A stretch of DNA of 64,000 nucleotides. Source: Siphonodentalium dalli (taxonomy: Eukaryota > Mollusca > Scaphopoda > Gadilida > Siphonodentaliidae). Made by a program: the position numbers and the translations under genes. The notes beneath the pieces were generated by a model. It saw only the letters and a list, made by a program, of their open reading frames with translations. It ran no database searches and was not told the origin of the DNA. Numbering within the stretch: the first letter of the stretch is position 1; every line of letters starts with the position of its first letter. Location: contig CP136066.1 of NCBI GenBank assembly GCA_032622095.1, positions 66,038,278-66,102,277 on the forward strand, in the 5' to 3' direction. Shown here in pieces: positions 12,640 to 24,000 of this stretch.

Positions 12640-13620
12640 ATCCGTGACACTCCGAGAAGTGTCTGATTTTTCCAAAATATTTGGGTTTATTTGTATTGGT
12701 TCTTTTTATGATATATTTTGTACCGTTAACCAGATTGGTAAATTATTATCAATCAATGTTGATCGACGTGGTCTATTAATGTGCTGATAAACTATTTGAT
12801 TTATGTCATTTAAAGATACTGACTGGTCTACACAATCAATGGATGCGCAAATTTCTGTAACATTAATCACACATCTATTCAATTCGTATTTTCATAATTT
12901 TACTTCGCACAGCCTAACGAAACAACGTACTAAGGGTAGCAACTCTACTTTGTAGATGACGCAAACATCTAGTATTATCCATAGAGTTCTTTCTCTTACT
13001 ATGTATCGCGTCAAACAGAAGCGCGGAATTGGAATAAGAATTGTCTGATTTTCCTAAAATATTTGGGTTTATTTGTGTTGGGTTCTTTTTATGATATATT
13101 TTGTACCGTTAACCAGATTGGTAAATTGTTAATCAATGTTGGTCGACATGGTCTATTAATGTGCGGATAAACTATTTGATTTATGTCATTTAAAGATACT
13201 GACTGGTCTACAAATTAATGGACGCGCAAATTTCTGCAACATTTTCCTAAAATACTTGGGTTTATTTGTATTGGGTTCTTTTTATTATATATTTTGTACC
13301 ATTAACCAAATGGTAAATTATTAATCAATGTTGGTCGACATGGTCTATTAATGTGCGGATAAACTATTTGATTTATGTCATTTAAAGATACTGACTGGTC
13401 TACAAAATTAATGGACGCGCAAATTTCTGCAACATTAATCACACATCAATTCAATTCGTATTTTCATAATTTTACTTCGCACAGCCTCACGAAACAACGT
13501 AGCAACTCTATTTTGCAGATGACGCAAATATCTAGTTTTTTATCCATAGAGTTCTTTCTCTTACTATATGTATCGCGTCAAACAGAAGCGCAGAATTGGA
13601 ACATGAAACTAAATAAATTC
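12640..13620. repeat. Internal direct repeats within the IR1 right arm
   Basis: Mirror of the 2749-3690 block: 'tttaaagatactgactggtctac' occurs near 12808, 13188 and 13380, each followed by the 'gcgcaaatttctg' word. Confidence 0.8.
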
Positions 13621-13751
13621 CGAAGGTAGTATATATTTTTTTTGGGGGGTCCACCTCATGGGGACTGTGCACATGATGCATACATGAGTTGCCGCCATCC
13701 CCGGTCTCAACAGTTCACTGTAAATTCGTTGATATTCTGTGCACGGTTCCC

Positions 13752-14214
13752 ATGTGTTGGCTCCCTTCCTCCTCAGTACATCATGTATACGAATATTTCA
13801 CCGCCAGTTCACATTAATGCTATATTGTATGCATATTATTTACTTGTTTCTGTTCATTTCTTGTTTATTTGTTTATGTCTCTCTCGTTGATACACATGTT
13901 CCATGCCATGCCTGCCAAATATGCTATAACATTAATGACAAAACATACCCACTCTTACAAATCCGGTACACAAGAACAGCAGTAATATTGTATATTGTTG
14001 CCCACCAAACTATTAAGTAATGTACGCAGAATTAAATATGTATCGGGTAAGAGTGGGTATTTGCCATACACGTGCAACACGACCACCAAAGTCGGGGAGA
14101 GGAGCTCCACCTAAGTTGTTATAAGTTGTGCTCCAATCCCTATTCGCTCATCCTACATTATTGTGTTATAAATATGTTTTGTTTTATATGTTAATATGGG
14201 ATGATCAATAAAAT
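13752..14214. other. Sequence between IR1 and the CR1 reading frame
   Basis: The motif 'cactcttac.. ccggtac' near 13948-13965 and 'gggtaagagtgggtatttgcc' near 14045-14065 form a loose inverted pair. The last part (about 14080-14214) may be the 5' leader of the CR1 element because the phrase 'cgaccaccaaag' occurs twice (14089 and 14221). No gene. Confidence 0.4.
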
Positions 14215-17200
14215 ATGAAACGACCACCAAAGGCAAAATTCTTATGCAGAAACACTGTTGAGATCATCATGCTTTTCTTAGAGTTACGTGCCAGGGGACT
14301 ATCTGTGGAACTTTCTTTCCAGACGATCCTTAGATATTATATGACAATCGACTTACGTTTACTAACACATAGACGTCTTGGATGTTTAAATCCAATTATC
14401 GGGAATGCATACACAGACTTTCATTCGACTAATTTGTCAAGTCTAGGATCGAAATTACTTGAAATCTTAAAACAGTTCATCACGCGAATAATACTCATGA
14501 TAGGGGGTGACTTGCACCCAAACCCTGGCCCCTCCTGTACTAATTTTACATCCATAATGCATCTTAATATTCAAAGTTTAACCCCTAAAATAGATGTTAT
14601 TGCCGCTGAATCTGAAGACTTTGATATCCTTGCATTCACAGAAACTTGGTTAAAAGCAAGTGATTCCAATCACGGTTTGACTCTTTCCTGGATTTCACGA
14701 ACCTGAAAGACAAGACAGGGTCACCGAAACGCGAGGGGGAGGAGTTGCTGTCTATATTCGCAATAATTTATCTTTTATACGACGATACGATTTAAAAAAT
14801 AGTGAACTAGAATGTGTTTGGGTTGATATACAATTACAAAAGGAGAATGTTCGATTTGGAGTGTTTTATAGGCCACCAGATGCGCTTGCCATTTTGTGGC
14901 ATAAAATATTGATGCTGCCACATCTGACCAAAAACATACTATCATTACTGGCGATTTTAACTGTAACCAACTAAATACAAGTGGAACACATATTCATGAT
15001 ATATGCCTGGGTAGCAAATTTAAACAATTAATTGATGCTCCGACGAATTTCACCGAATCATCATCATCATTAATTGATATTTTTCTTACCAACAACGAAA
15101 ATATGGTTCACTCCCATGAAGTTTTAGACCCTTTTTTCGCTGACCTAGTGAGATACCACTGCCCGATAGCACTCAAACTTATCTCTAATCGACCGAAACC
15201 AAAGAAACATTGATACAGAAGAAAAATATGGGCATATAATCAAGCTGATTGGCCAGGACTGAATAGAGAACTCAATAATTAGAATTTTAAAGATGAACTT
15301 AAGTATCTAAATGTCAATAGCCTAGAACCGATATTCACTGAAAAAGTGCTCGCTTGTGCTGAAAAATATATACCCAACAACAAAGTTCTTGTGAGAGAAA
15401 ACGATCCTAATTGGATGAATGGAGAAATCGGTAAACTAATTCGCCAAAGGAAAAGATAATACAATGTAGCTAAAGCTAAAAAATCACCACACACCTGGGA
15501 TCGTTATAAAACCAAACGAAATCAAGTAGTGAAAGAAATCCGTAGAGCTAAAAACAACCAACGAGAACATACACAGAATATCCTTTCAGGTCCAAATATT
15601 GATAGCTCTGTCTGGTGGAAAACTTTGAATAAATTATTATTTTTTGATAAAAAAAACCCAATACCGTCTCTCATGAAAGATGGATTTCTAGTGTACGAGG
15701 ACGGGGAAAAGAGCGACGTACTTAATGAGTGTTTTTGTGGTATATCCTCCATATCAAATAATGTAATTCCATTACTGCCCCCTCTCACAACTACTGATAC
15801 TTTATCAGATAAACTAATTAGTACTCAAGACGTATATCACGCATTTAGTTCCATCGAAGCATCCAAAGCAACTGGTCCCGATGGTATTAGCCCTAGAGTT
15901 TTGAAAATGTGTGCCGTTAGAGTATATGTTCAACAAATTCATTAACAACTCGTATTTCCCAGTGAATTGGAAGCGAGCCAACATAACCCCTGTGTATAAA
16001 AAGGGTGATCCGAGTCTGGCTACAAACTATCGACCTGTGTCACTACTAAGTTGTGTATCTAAAGTCTTTGAGAAATGTCTATATAAAATAATATCTGAGC
16101 ACATACGTACAAACGGGCTTCTAACTAATCTCCAATCAGGATTTACACCAAATGACTGCACAGTGTTTCAACTGACAGACATTTATCATCACATTATTTC
16201 TTCTTTGGATGATCGGAAGGGGGTTAGAAGTTTGTTTTGCGACATAAGTAAAGCGTTTGATAAAGTATGGCACGAAGGCCTTCTATACAAATTAGAACAA
16301 ATGGTATTTGTGGAAAATGTTATGCATTGTTGAAAAATTACCTTTCAGACAGAGAGCAAAGAGTAATTATTGGAAGCGCTTCCTCTAACTGGAGAAAGGT
16401 CTCAGCTGGTGTACCCCAAGGATAAATATTAGGCCCTCTTATGTTCCTAATTTACATTAACGACATTGTTGAAAATATTCAGTGCAATATAAGACTTTTC
16501 GCAGACGACACATCACTATATTTGACGATTGAAAATCCTATTTTAGCAGCTGAAATGATGAATAATGATATAAACAAAATAGAAAGGTGGTCAAAATCAT
16601 GGCTAGTAGACTTTAATGATTTTGAAAACGAAAACACTATTATTCTCACGTAAAGATATTCTTATCAACCACCCGAATTTGATAATGTCGAACAACATAA
16701 TCTCAAAATACAAAATCATAAACACTTAGGACTCACTTTCAGCGCCGATGGAAAATTGTCAGAACATATTTCGGACATCATTAACAGGGCATCAGTAAAA
16801 TTATCACTACTTCGAAGGTATAAGTTTGTCCTAGACAGGAAGACGCTTGAAAAAAATTATTTCACATATGTACGTCTTATACTTGAATATGCGTCTCCTG
16901 TCTGGGTTAACTGTACACAAGAAGAAGGTGATCTAATTGAAGGATTGCAATATGAGGCTGCTAGAATTGTTACAGGAGCAACGAGGAGCTGCAACAATAC
17001 TAATTTATTGGGAGAAACCGGCTGGGAGACCCTCCAGGACCGTCGCAAGAAATCAAAACTCATACAATTTTGTTAAATGGTCAAACATTTATCACCTCCG
17101 TATCTATCATTGTACGTTCCTCCCAAGACAAGTTCTATTCATTCACATAACACAAGAGCAGATAGTTTGTCGGCCCCGTCTTGGAACACCGTCATTTACA

Positions 17201-17646
17201 AGAAATCATTCTTACCATCATCGATTGACCTATGGAACAATTTGTCACAAAACTTTCAAAATATCGATTCATTAAGTGAATTCAAAACTAAATTGAACGA
17301 AAACTTGTTATCCAAACCAAGCTATGTTCAAAACATATACACGCGACCTGCCCAAATATACCACTGCAGACTCCGTCTGGGTTGTAGTAACCTAAACGCC
17401 GACCTCAAAATAAATCATATCCGTGATGACCCCAGGTGTGCATGTGGTGAGAGGGACACCCCAACTCACTTCTTAATCGAATGTCCCATGTACGCGGAAA
17501 GTAGACGAAATTGCTTCTGTGATATTCATACTTCATATACTAAAAAGACACTACTCAATGGATCTGATAGCCTTAGCACTTTAGAATATAAAGCAATTGT
17601 TATGGCCGTCCAAAAATTTATAATACAAACTAAACGGTTTTCATAA
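14215..17646 (+). pseudogene. CR1-type LINE ORF2 (endonuclease plus reverse transcriptase), dead copy
   Basis: The domains run in the CR1/L2-group order. 14215-14706 is an N-terminal leader with a hydrophobic stretch, a 2A-like motif, then the start of an APE endonuclease (MHLNIQSL, FTETWLK). The endonuclease continues after a frameshift (FGVFYRPP, TGDFNCNQ, SSLIDIFLTN). The reverse transcriptase follows at 15529-16653 (GPDGISPRVLK, YKKGDPSLATNYRPVSLLS, FCDISKAFDKVWHEG, VSAGVPQG, catalytic RLFADDTSLY). Thumb and C-terminal regions run at 16756-17646 (ILEYASPVW) and end with a C2HC-like CACGERDTPTHFLIEC and a terminal IIQTKRFS. Frameshifts or stops occur near 14690, 15211, 15282, 15458, 15915, 16331, 16423 and 17076. 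It is nearly full length for the family but incapable of encoding active protein. Confidence 0.9.
14506..14532 (+). other. 2A-like ribosome-skipping motif in the CR1 leader
   Basis: Codons 98-106 of the frame opening at 14215 read GDLHPNPGP, preceded by a hydrophobic run (LLEILKQFITRIILMI). This matches the D-x-x-x-NPGP core of 2A peptides. 2A-like sequences at the N-terminus of endonuclease/reverse transcriptase proteins are known from CR1/L2-group elements of sea urchins and other invertebrates. Glu before x-NPGP is replaced here by His, so activity is uncertain. Confidence 0.7.
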
Positions 17647-18690
17647 CTTGTCTTTACTCAGAAGACCATTATTGAGTCAAGACGATTCACCCTCCCACCT
17701 AAATATTTCACTAGGTCTAGCGAGAAGTAACATATAACCTAACTAACAGTCGTGGTCACGCACGTTATCATTATATCATTATAAATATATTCAATATTTA
17801 ATATATATTACAGTCAGGCAGGACTGGCATGAACATGATGAATCTATAGTTAGACTTAAATATAAATGTATACATATTCCAAATCCATACGCATACAGAT
17901 GCCTTAACACTACATCAACCAATTTATATTTACCCCCCCCCCCCCTGTTGGACAGACCCGGGTGACGGATCAAACCGCACCGGGTAACATATACATCTAA
18001 AATCCTCATGACTGGGGTATCACGACAATATTCGATATGGCTTTAATTCAGCAACCTTTGCTTTATGCCAAATCCATTTATTCCACCAAATTATGATAAA
18101 TCATTGTTATATATTCTGTATGACTATTTATTTGGAATAATAAAATATGTTTACATCAAAAGTTCGCGGCAATTCCAACGATACCAATATCTCATTTTCA
18201 CGCCAAAATGGACTTACGACATTGGTGTAAACAATATTTTTGTTTAAATCAAACATATCACACAATACACATGCATATATAGAGATTTATGAAGATGATT
18301 GGACAACAAGCAAAATGCCTTTTTAAAATCCTCTCCTCGTGGAACAAATGTTACCTCAAGTGACAGAAATATCACTTGAGGTAAAGCAGACGGGACATAT
18401 AGTTTTGTTTGATTGGAATATATTTACATGTTTAGGATAAACATCACCTGCAATATAATGCCTTCGATGTAACCGTTCCTATACATGGGGAATCTTATTC
18501 GTGTATCTGGGTGAGTCAGTCCATTGCTTGCAGGGTATTTATATGGGTGGTGGGGTGACGTTTGCATGTGCCCGGTCAGCTGGCAGCTCAAATTTCCACA
18601 TTTTAGGCTTTCCATAACTTACTTGAGTATCTGCGACCACCAGCAGGGTATCACGTGATAAAATACCTAATACTTGAACGCCTGATCAAA
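17647..18690. other. CR1 3' flank and intergenic DNA
   Basis: The CR1 3' untranslated region probably ends in the AT-rich run near 17770-17815. A poly-C run of about 12 bases lies at 17934-17945. Short unique words such as 'cacttgaggtaa' recur locally (18352-18385, a small inverted pair). No gene seen. Confidence 0.45.
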
Positions 18691-18995
18691 GATCCTGTGC
18701 CAATGCATTATCTTATATATGCGAGTCGACCATAGGTCGCCTCGCATATATAAGAGAATGCATTGGCTTAACACATATTAAAAATGATAAAATTGTCAAA
18801 GAATGTAGAAAAATATTATAAAAAATGTTAAAAAATGTAAAAATAAATTATAAAATTGTTAAAGAATGTAAGAAAAAATGGGCCAATGCATTCTCTTATA
18901 TATGCGAGGCGACCTATAGTCGACTCGCATATATAAGAGAATGCATTGGCACAGGGCATACTGTAACTATCACAATGTGGTCAAGGAGCCTGCTC
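18691..18995. mobile_element. Hairpin MITE, copy 1 (TTAA ends lost)
   Basis: Contains both 69-nt hairpins of the family (18698-18766 and 18891-18950), each starting ccaatgcatt and ending in its complement, separated by an AT-rich spacer with repeated 'aaaatgttaaa' words. The outer CCCTTTACCC end is missing: the copy starts abruptly at 'cctgtgccaatg'. The right side carries the family's 'ctgtaactatcacaatgtgg' tail. Confidence 0.8.
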
Positions 18996-19077
18996 CAAAC
19001 TATACTTCAATAGCAATGCTAACTTATCACTATTATCAGAAAATACACCATTCCACTCAGGTCCTCATATATATTCA

Positions 19078-19405
19078 TTAACCCTTTACCCAACAGAAGG
19101 GCCCTGTGCCACAGGTCGCCTCGCATATATAAGAGAATGCATTGGCTTAACACATTAAAAATTATAAAATTGTTAAAGAATGTAAGAAAAAATGGTAAAA
19201 AGTGTTAGGCCAATGCATTCTCTTATATATGGTCGACTCGCATATATAAGAGAATGCATTGGCACAGGGCATAACTGTAACTATCACAATGTGGTCAAGG
19301 AGCCGGTTCCAATGATATCCATATTTGTATGGTTCTATTGAGACATTTTAGGCCGTTGAAGCTTTATTTGGCCGGTTTTTGCCGCTTTGTTGGGTAAAGG
19401 GTTAA
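19078..19405. mobile_element. Hairpin MITE, copy 2, piggyBac-like TTAA termini
   Basis: Starts TTAACCCTTTACCCAACAG at 19078 and ends TGTTGGGTAAAGGGTTAA at 19405, giving 18-bp inverted ends that include the TTAA target. The first hairpin has lost its left half and the second is shortened in the loop. TTAA target sites with CCC-starting ends are the hallmark of piggyBac-mobilised elements. No coding capacity. Confidence 0.85.
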
Positions 19406-19407
19406 AT

Positions 19408-19535
19408 GGGCTATTGGCACAGGAATTGGTTCGTGAAATGGACAAAACAGAGGGGTTGGTCGATTCTTCGCGAAGATGTTACATAAATACTGCCAGTCGC
19501 AAGTATATTAATTTTGCTAAGTATAACCACCGTAT
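19408..19535. repeat. Interspersed repeat shared with 62476-62595
   Basis: 'ggaattggttcgtgaaatg' followed by 'cgattcttcgcgaa' and 'taaatactgccagtcgca' occurs here and at about 62498-62580 in the same order with about 90% identity. It is not part of the MITE because it lies outside the TTAA end. Confidence 0.75.
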
Positions 19536-19869
19536 TTATAATCTGGGAATACTAATTGGTACATCGGTGAAAAATCAACTCATGCATCACAAGCAGTATT
19601 TGTGCTAAAAATGAGATTATTTTTATTCGAACGGTGTTTGTCCTCCGACTATCCGTATCCGATGACATGGCTTGGGGCAGATACGACAGCGAGGACACCT
19701 GTGTTGTATGTCGAATGTGAACGGGCATTCGACGCAAAACGTAATCGGCGGCATCGGACGTTCTGTGTCCGAATGCCATCTAGCTCGGTAATTATTCCTT
19801 ATGTAATTGTAATTTTTTGTTTGAAAAAACGGCAACAGCCAAGCACATGTTTGTTTTAGAAAGCGGCAC

Positions 19870-21060
19870 TCATGTGCTGGCTTTCGTGTTGATACCGCAG
19901 TCTTTCGGGTTTGTGTAAGTCTTCCAAATCTTTGTGAACATCTCTGGAGTGACACGCTGTCCATATAGTGTTGTGCCCTTAACAAAGCCACAAATCTTCG
20001 GCGGTGCATAAGCATTATACTGTGGCCCAGCCACTGATTTGATGTTCACTCCGACAGCTGTCCGCAGAATGCCCGTGATAAAAGCGTCTTCCATAGTAAC
20101 ATACGGGAAATGTTCTGATGCAGCGACTATAGAACGTACCACACTAATATTCATGGTGTACATATTACCGCTACAGTATTTAGGGTATAAATTTAACGGA
20201 TACGCTGACTTCGGAACCATATATGTGCCAGATCGAAAAACTGTCAGAGGAATTGGCATGAATCCATAAATTACCTCTGATATTTCTTTTCGTGTAATTT
20301 GTTGGAGAATCATCGGAACATTAAGAAATGTATCCTCATCCATTTTCATCACTTGACTAATTCCCTTGCAATTATTAATGCTCCATTTGAATCCACTTAG
20401 AACCTTTAGGGTTAAGTTTTTATAGGAGTCAACAAAGTCAAGTACGAGAATGTCCCCGTGCTGTTTCTCTTCCTGTTTCACGGAATCACGTGCCTTCATA
20501 TCTGAACTCTGTCCGAGCAAGAACAAAATTTGCACATGTTGTTGTAATTTCTGAACCACTGGCGTCCATGTATCATTACCTTCTTGCTGCCACGTTTTCC
20601 AAGAATGAGCACTGACAACACTACCCCACGTTTCTCTAATGCTGTCTCTGTGTTTTCTGTTATTGTGAACTGAGATTACGGTTATCAATAAGAACGGGAA
20701 CTGCGTACCGTTACATACCTTTGACGGAGAAACAACCACACGATCAACTAAACCGAATAGTTTGTTCTCTCCTCTGACGTAATAGTCGTTGGTAATTGTT
20801 GATCCTTTGTGTTTTGACGTATTCTCTCTGTGCGTTGAGCTTTCTTTCCGAGTGGTAACGTTAGCCTTGTAATTGGTTGGCGATGGTGTTGCTAGTGCCT
20901 TCGTAGTTGATGCGTTCACACTCGTTGCTACAAGCGCCTGGCTTTGCCGTAATACAGTATGTTGGGTGAGTAATTGTCTTGTAATTAATACAACAGCTGC
21001 TGTGTAGAAGAAAACTGTCACACTCCGGCAGGACGTAAGCCTATAACCGCACCTGACCAT
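19870..21060 (-). CDS. Beta-1,3-galactosyltransferase-like glycosyltransferase (GT31)
   Basis: An intact, intron-free frame of 396 residues. Type II membrane layout: short cytoplasmic head, a hydrophobic segment at about residues 13-31 (VTVFFYTAAVVLITRQLL), a Ser/Thr-rich stem to about 115, then the catalytic domain. GT31 motifs in order: RDSIRETWG (138-146), FLLGQ (180-184), GDILVLDFVDSYKNLTLK (202-219), the DxD metal site as MDEDTF (DED 241-243), YPKYCSG (292-298) and EDAFITG (324-330). Potential N-glycosylation sites include N49, N67, N117, N162, N215 and N304. Family knowledge predicts Golgi transfer of galactose or GlcNAc from a UDP-sugar in beta-1,3 linkage. Donor and acceptor cannot be read from sequence. 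A minus-strand AATAAA lies about 245 bp past the stop (near 19620). Flanking DNA is repetitive and no partner gene is adjacent. It is the only convincing intact host gene here. Confidence 0.9.
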   Translation of the reverse strand: MVRCGYRLTSCRSVTVFFYTAAVVLITRQLLTQHTVLRQSQALVATSVNASTTKALATPSPTNYKANVTTRKESSTHRENTSKHKGSTITNDYYVRGENKLFGLVDRVVVSPSKVCNGTQFPFLLITVISVHNNRKHRDSIRETWGSVVSAHSWKTWQQEGNDTWTPVVQKLQQHVQILFLLGQSSDMKARDSVKQEEKQHGDILVLDFVDSYKNLTLKVLSGFKWSINNCKGISQVMKMDEDTFLNVPMILQQITRKEISEVIYGFMPIPLTVFRSGTYMVPKSAYPLNLYPKYCSGNMYTMNISVVRSIVAASEHFPYVTMEDAFITGILRTAVGVNIKSVAGPQYNAYAPPKICGFVKGTTLYGQRVTPEMFTKIWKTYTNPKDCGINTKAST

Positions 21061-24000
21061 ATTCCCACACTCTGGATCGAGGACCTAGAAAACAACGGCA
21101 TAGATGAGAGACACATCCGGAAGAGGATAGCCAGATTCGGTGCCACTTATTCGGTTTGGATTAAAGGTACACTGGCCATTCGAGACTCAGAGTTATGTCC
21201 CTGTAATTTGGAGAGGAGGGTTAAACGGACATGGCTCATTCGAACCTCAAAATTTTGTCTACGTAATTTGGAGAGACTGATACGATAGGTCGATAAATAC
21301 ACGAAATATTGGAACGCCGGGTTCATATGCTTCATTTCCCAGCAGTTTTCAATTTTTCGCCCAAAGTAAGATAAACGCTCTTTATTGCTACCATATCAGG
21401 ACTAGAATAACACGGAACGCTCTTTTCTGTTCCATGTCGTGCAAATGGCCAATTTTTGATTGGGACCCAAACACCGTATTCACAGTTGTATTTTTCATTA
21501 CTACGATGCGTCTGTTTGGGTTACATAATGCTCGTAGAAAGGTAGTTCAGACATTTATCGACCTATTTCGATACTGAGACCAATTGAAAAACGAACAATA
21601 TTATGTGTATTTTGGAGCGCAAATCGCCGTGTGGCTTTAAGTCGAATATACATGCAGTATCGAATCGAAATTGTCTGAAACTGCCAAAATTCGTTGCAAT
21701 TTTCCAACTGTATTCATATTTTTACACAATTATGCCATATCAATAAAATATATATCAGTGGACGCTTTTTATTATACGCCCATGTTTTAACTGTGTCGTA
21801 TGTTATTGGTCCGTTTGCCCGTCAGCCATGAAATGTCTTATGTGGGTTTACTACATGTAGCAGGAAATACAGCTCAAGTTCGAATTTGGATTCCGTACGC
21901 CAATTGTCGCAATAGTTATGGGCGTTTGTCGGAATCACTACTGGCATATTTTGCCACACCCTATAGCGATGATCTTTTTTCCCCAACGCTTAAGGCCAGT
22001 AGGGAAGCGACTATGATTTGCCGCAGTTTGTAGTTTGGGGCGGGCCCCTGGACGATTTGAAAGGTCTGTCAGCCCTCTCCTACAACATACTTTGGTTATG
22101 TTGTATTGCTCTGAAGAGCGTGTGTAAGGTTTGTGGATAAATTCGTATCTACCAATATTTTCCTATATAGTATGTATGGGGTGCGTGCCACCGAAGCAAG
22201 AAGCAAAGCTACCGCCCCCCCCCCCCCCGAGCGACTATGACGAATAAGTCATTTTATTATACACGTTGAGTTTACAGGGGATCATACTGTCTTTTGATTA
22301 GATAAAGCGTGATCACGTGTCAGTATTGCTTGATATGACCATTGCCGGGCAATCGAACTCTCGCCGGGGTTATATTCTTCGAAGTAATATGACCATACGC
22401 TAGCGTAATTAACGAGCCACAGCTAAACACACACATATAAGCTAGGATATATCTGTGTCTTTTTAATCCTATAAAATAACTTCATAGATCTCATCAAATA
22501 ACATTAACTTAGGCCTTATATCGTGGTGTGATTATGATATATTACACTCCAGACATGCACAAGGGTTCATCGACAGAGTGGGTCCTATAGCAATTTCGTG
22601 TATAAATTAGGTCAATCATATCATACATCAAGGCATGTGAGAAATTAGAGATTGACAATGCAAACAGACTATATATATACGAGCTCACCGACTCAGACTT
22701 AAAACCTAAATAAAAATCTGTTAAAAGCCGTTCCTTTTGTACAAATTATTATAGAATATAAACTATCAACATCAAACTGAAAGTATTCAAAAGTCAAGAC
22801 TGTTGGTTGTTTTTCTAGAGGGGAGTATTAAACTGAAATTAACCATTATATTATTGACTATGTGTGCGCAATCCGATTGAGATGTGTAATATACAAAGAA
22901 GTTTGTCGATTTAATCATGTTCATTTCATTCATAAAATGTCTTCATGTCGATTTCAACGAAACTAGAAGGATATCTGAGGATTATCAGATTCTCGTATGT
23001 ACTATGTAATATTAGGATAATTTAAACGCGATATAATAACGTTTGCTTGCATCACGAATTTCGATTTCGATTCCAGTATTGTCTCCAGCCCAGCCAGAGT
23101 GATTGCGATTTTCCCACGCGACATTCATATTTTAAGCCACTCCAATGCAAATATTTGACAGTCCATAATATGTTATAATTATGTGCTCAATAAAATGTAA
23201 ACCGCGGCCACGATTGAACTTCACTATGCATAACTCCGATAGTAACTCCCCTCATTTTGGAACGCTGGCCATTGAAAGACGCACACGTTTATTTCAGATT
23301 ACGACATTATTTCTTTAAGCCCACAGATCTACTGTGCGACAAAAGTGCTCGCAAAAATTCAACAGCAGTGTCGTATTAGATCATAATTGGTGACGTCACA
23401 AAATCAGATATAGTCTATATACGACCCAAAGCGTCCGGCGTTGGTTTGTTATTACCTGCCTGATGATATCGCGGTTGGGGCGAGGCGATATATGCTGCAC
23501 GTCAGCAGGCAAGTAATAGTTCGAAGACTTTAGCCCGGGCGATAGTTCTCTTGCCACAAATCTCGCCACGCGCCTACCGTAAAATCAGCAGGTATGAACT
23601 AATGGTTCGAAAACTATATTGGTCGGGAAGATAGTTCGCTTTCGGGCAATTGTCAAAATTGCTCTCTGACATGTGGTCGCGCTTCGTCATATTAAAATAC
23701 AGTTACTGTAATCGCGACTGTGATCCTCTGTGAACTATACGCATATAATAGCGAGTACTTTTACCAGGATGGTGTATTCGGAACAGCATGTAGGACTATC
23801 GACTGTGGACTCGGTCAATAATCCTGCTTGCGCTCGAGACCTGGAATGTCACACGAGGAACACCAACGAGGGATACCCTTTTTTACTCTGAATTTCAAGC
23901 AGAAAATATAAGTATATCAGAACAAACAATCTCATATCTTGTGATTGGAATATCTAACCTTTGGGAATTTCTAGCTGTTTTTACCACAGTTGGGGATAGT

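Larger units (their letters stand above)
8906..13751 (-). repeat. Right arm of large inverted duplication (IR1)
   Basis: Reverse complement of 2598-8433. It is shorter because it lacks the left-arm MITE, the 815-bp block 6603-7417 and a block of about 113 bp near 5707-5819. It retains about 230 bp of the ORF1p-like gene that the left arm has lost. Arms differ by both substitutions and insertions, so the duplication is not very recent. No target duplication was found just outside 2598 and 13751. Confidence 0.93.

Noticed and set aside
2598-13751. IR1 as an assembly artefact
   Set aside because: The arms differ by an 8-bp-duplication MITE, several indels and scattered substitutions, which a mirrored read would not produce. 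An artefact cannot be fully excluded without reads.
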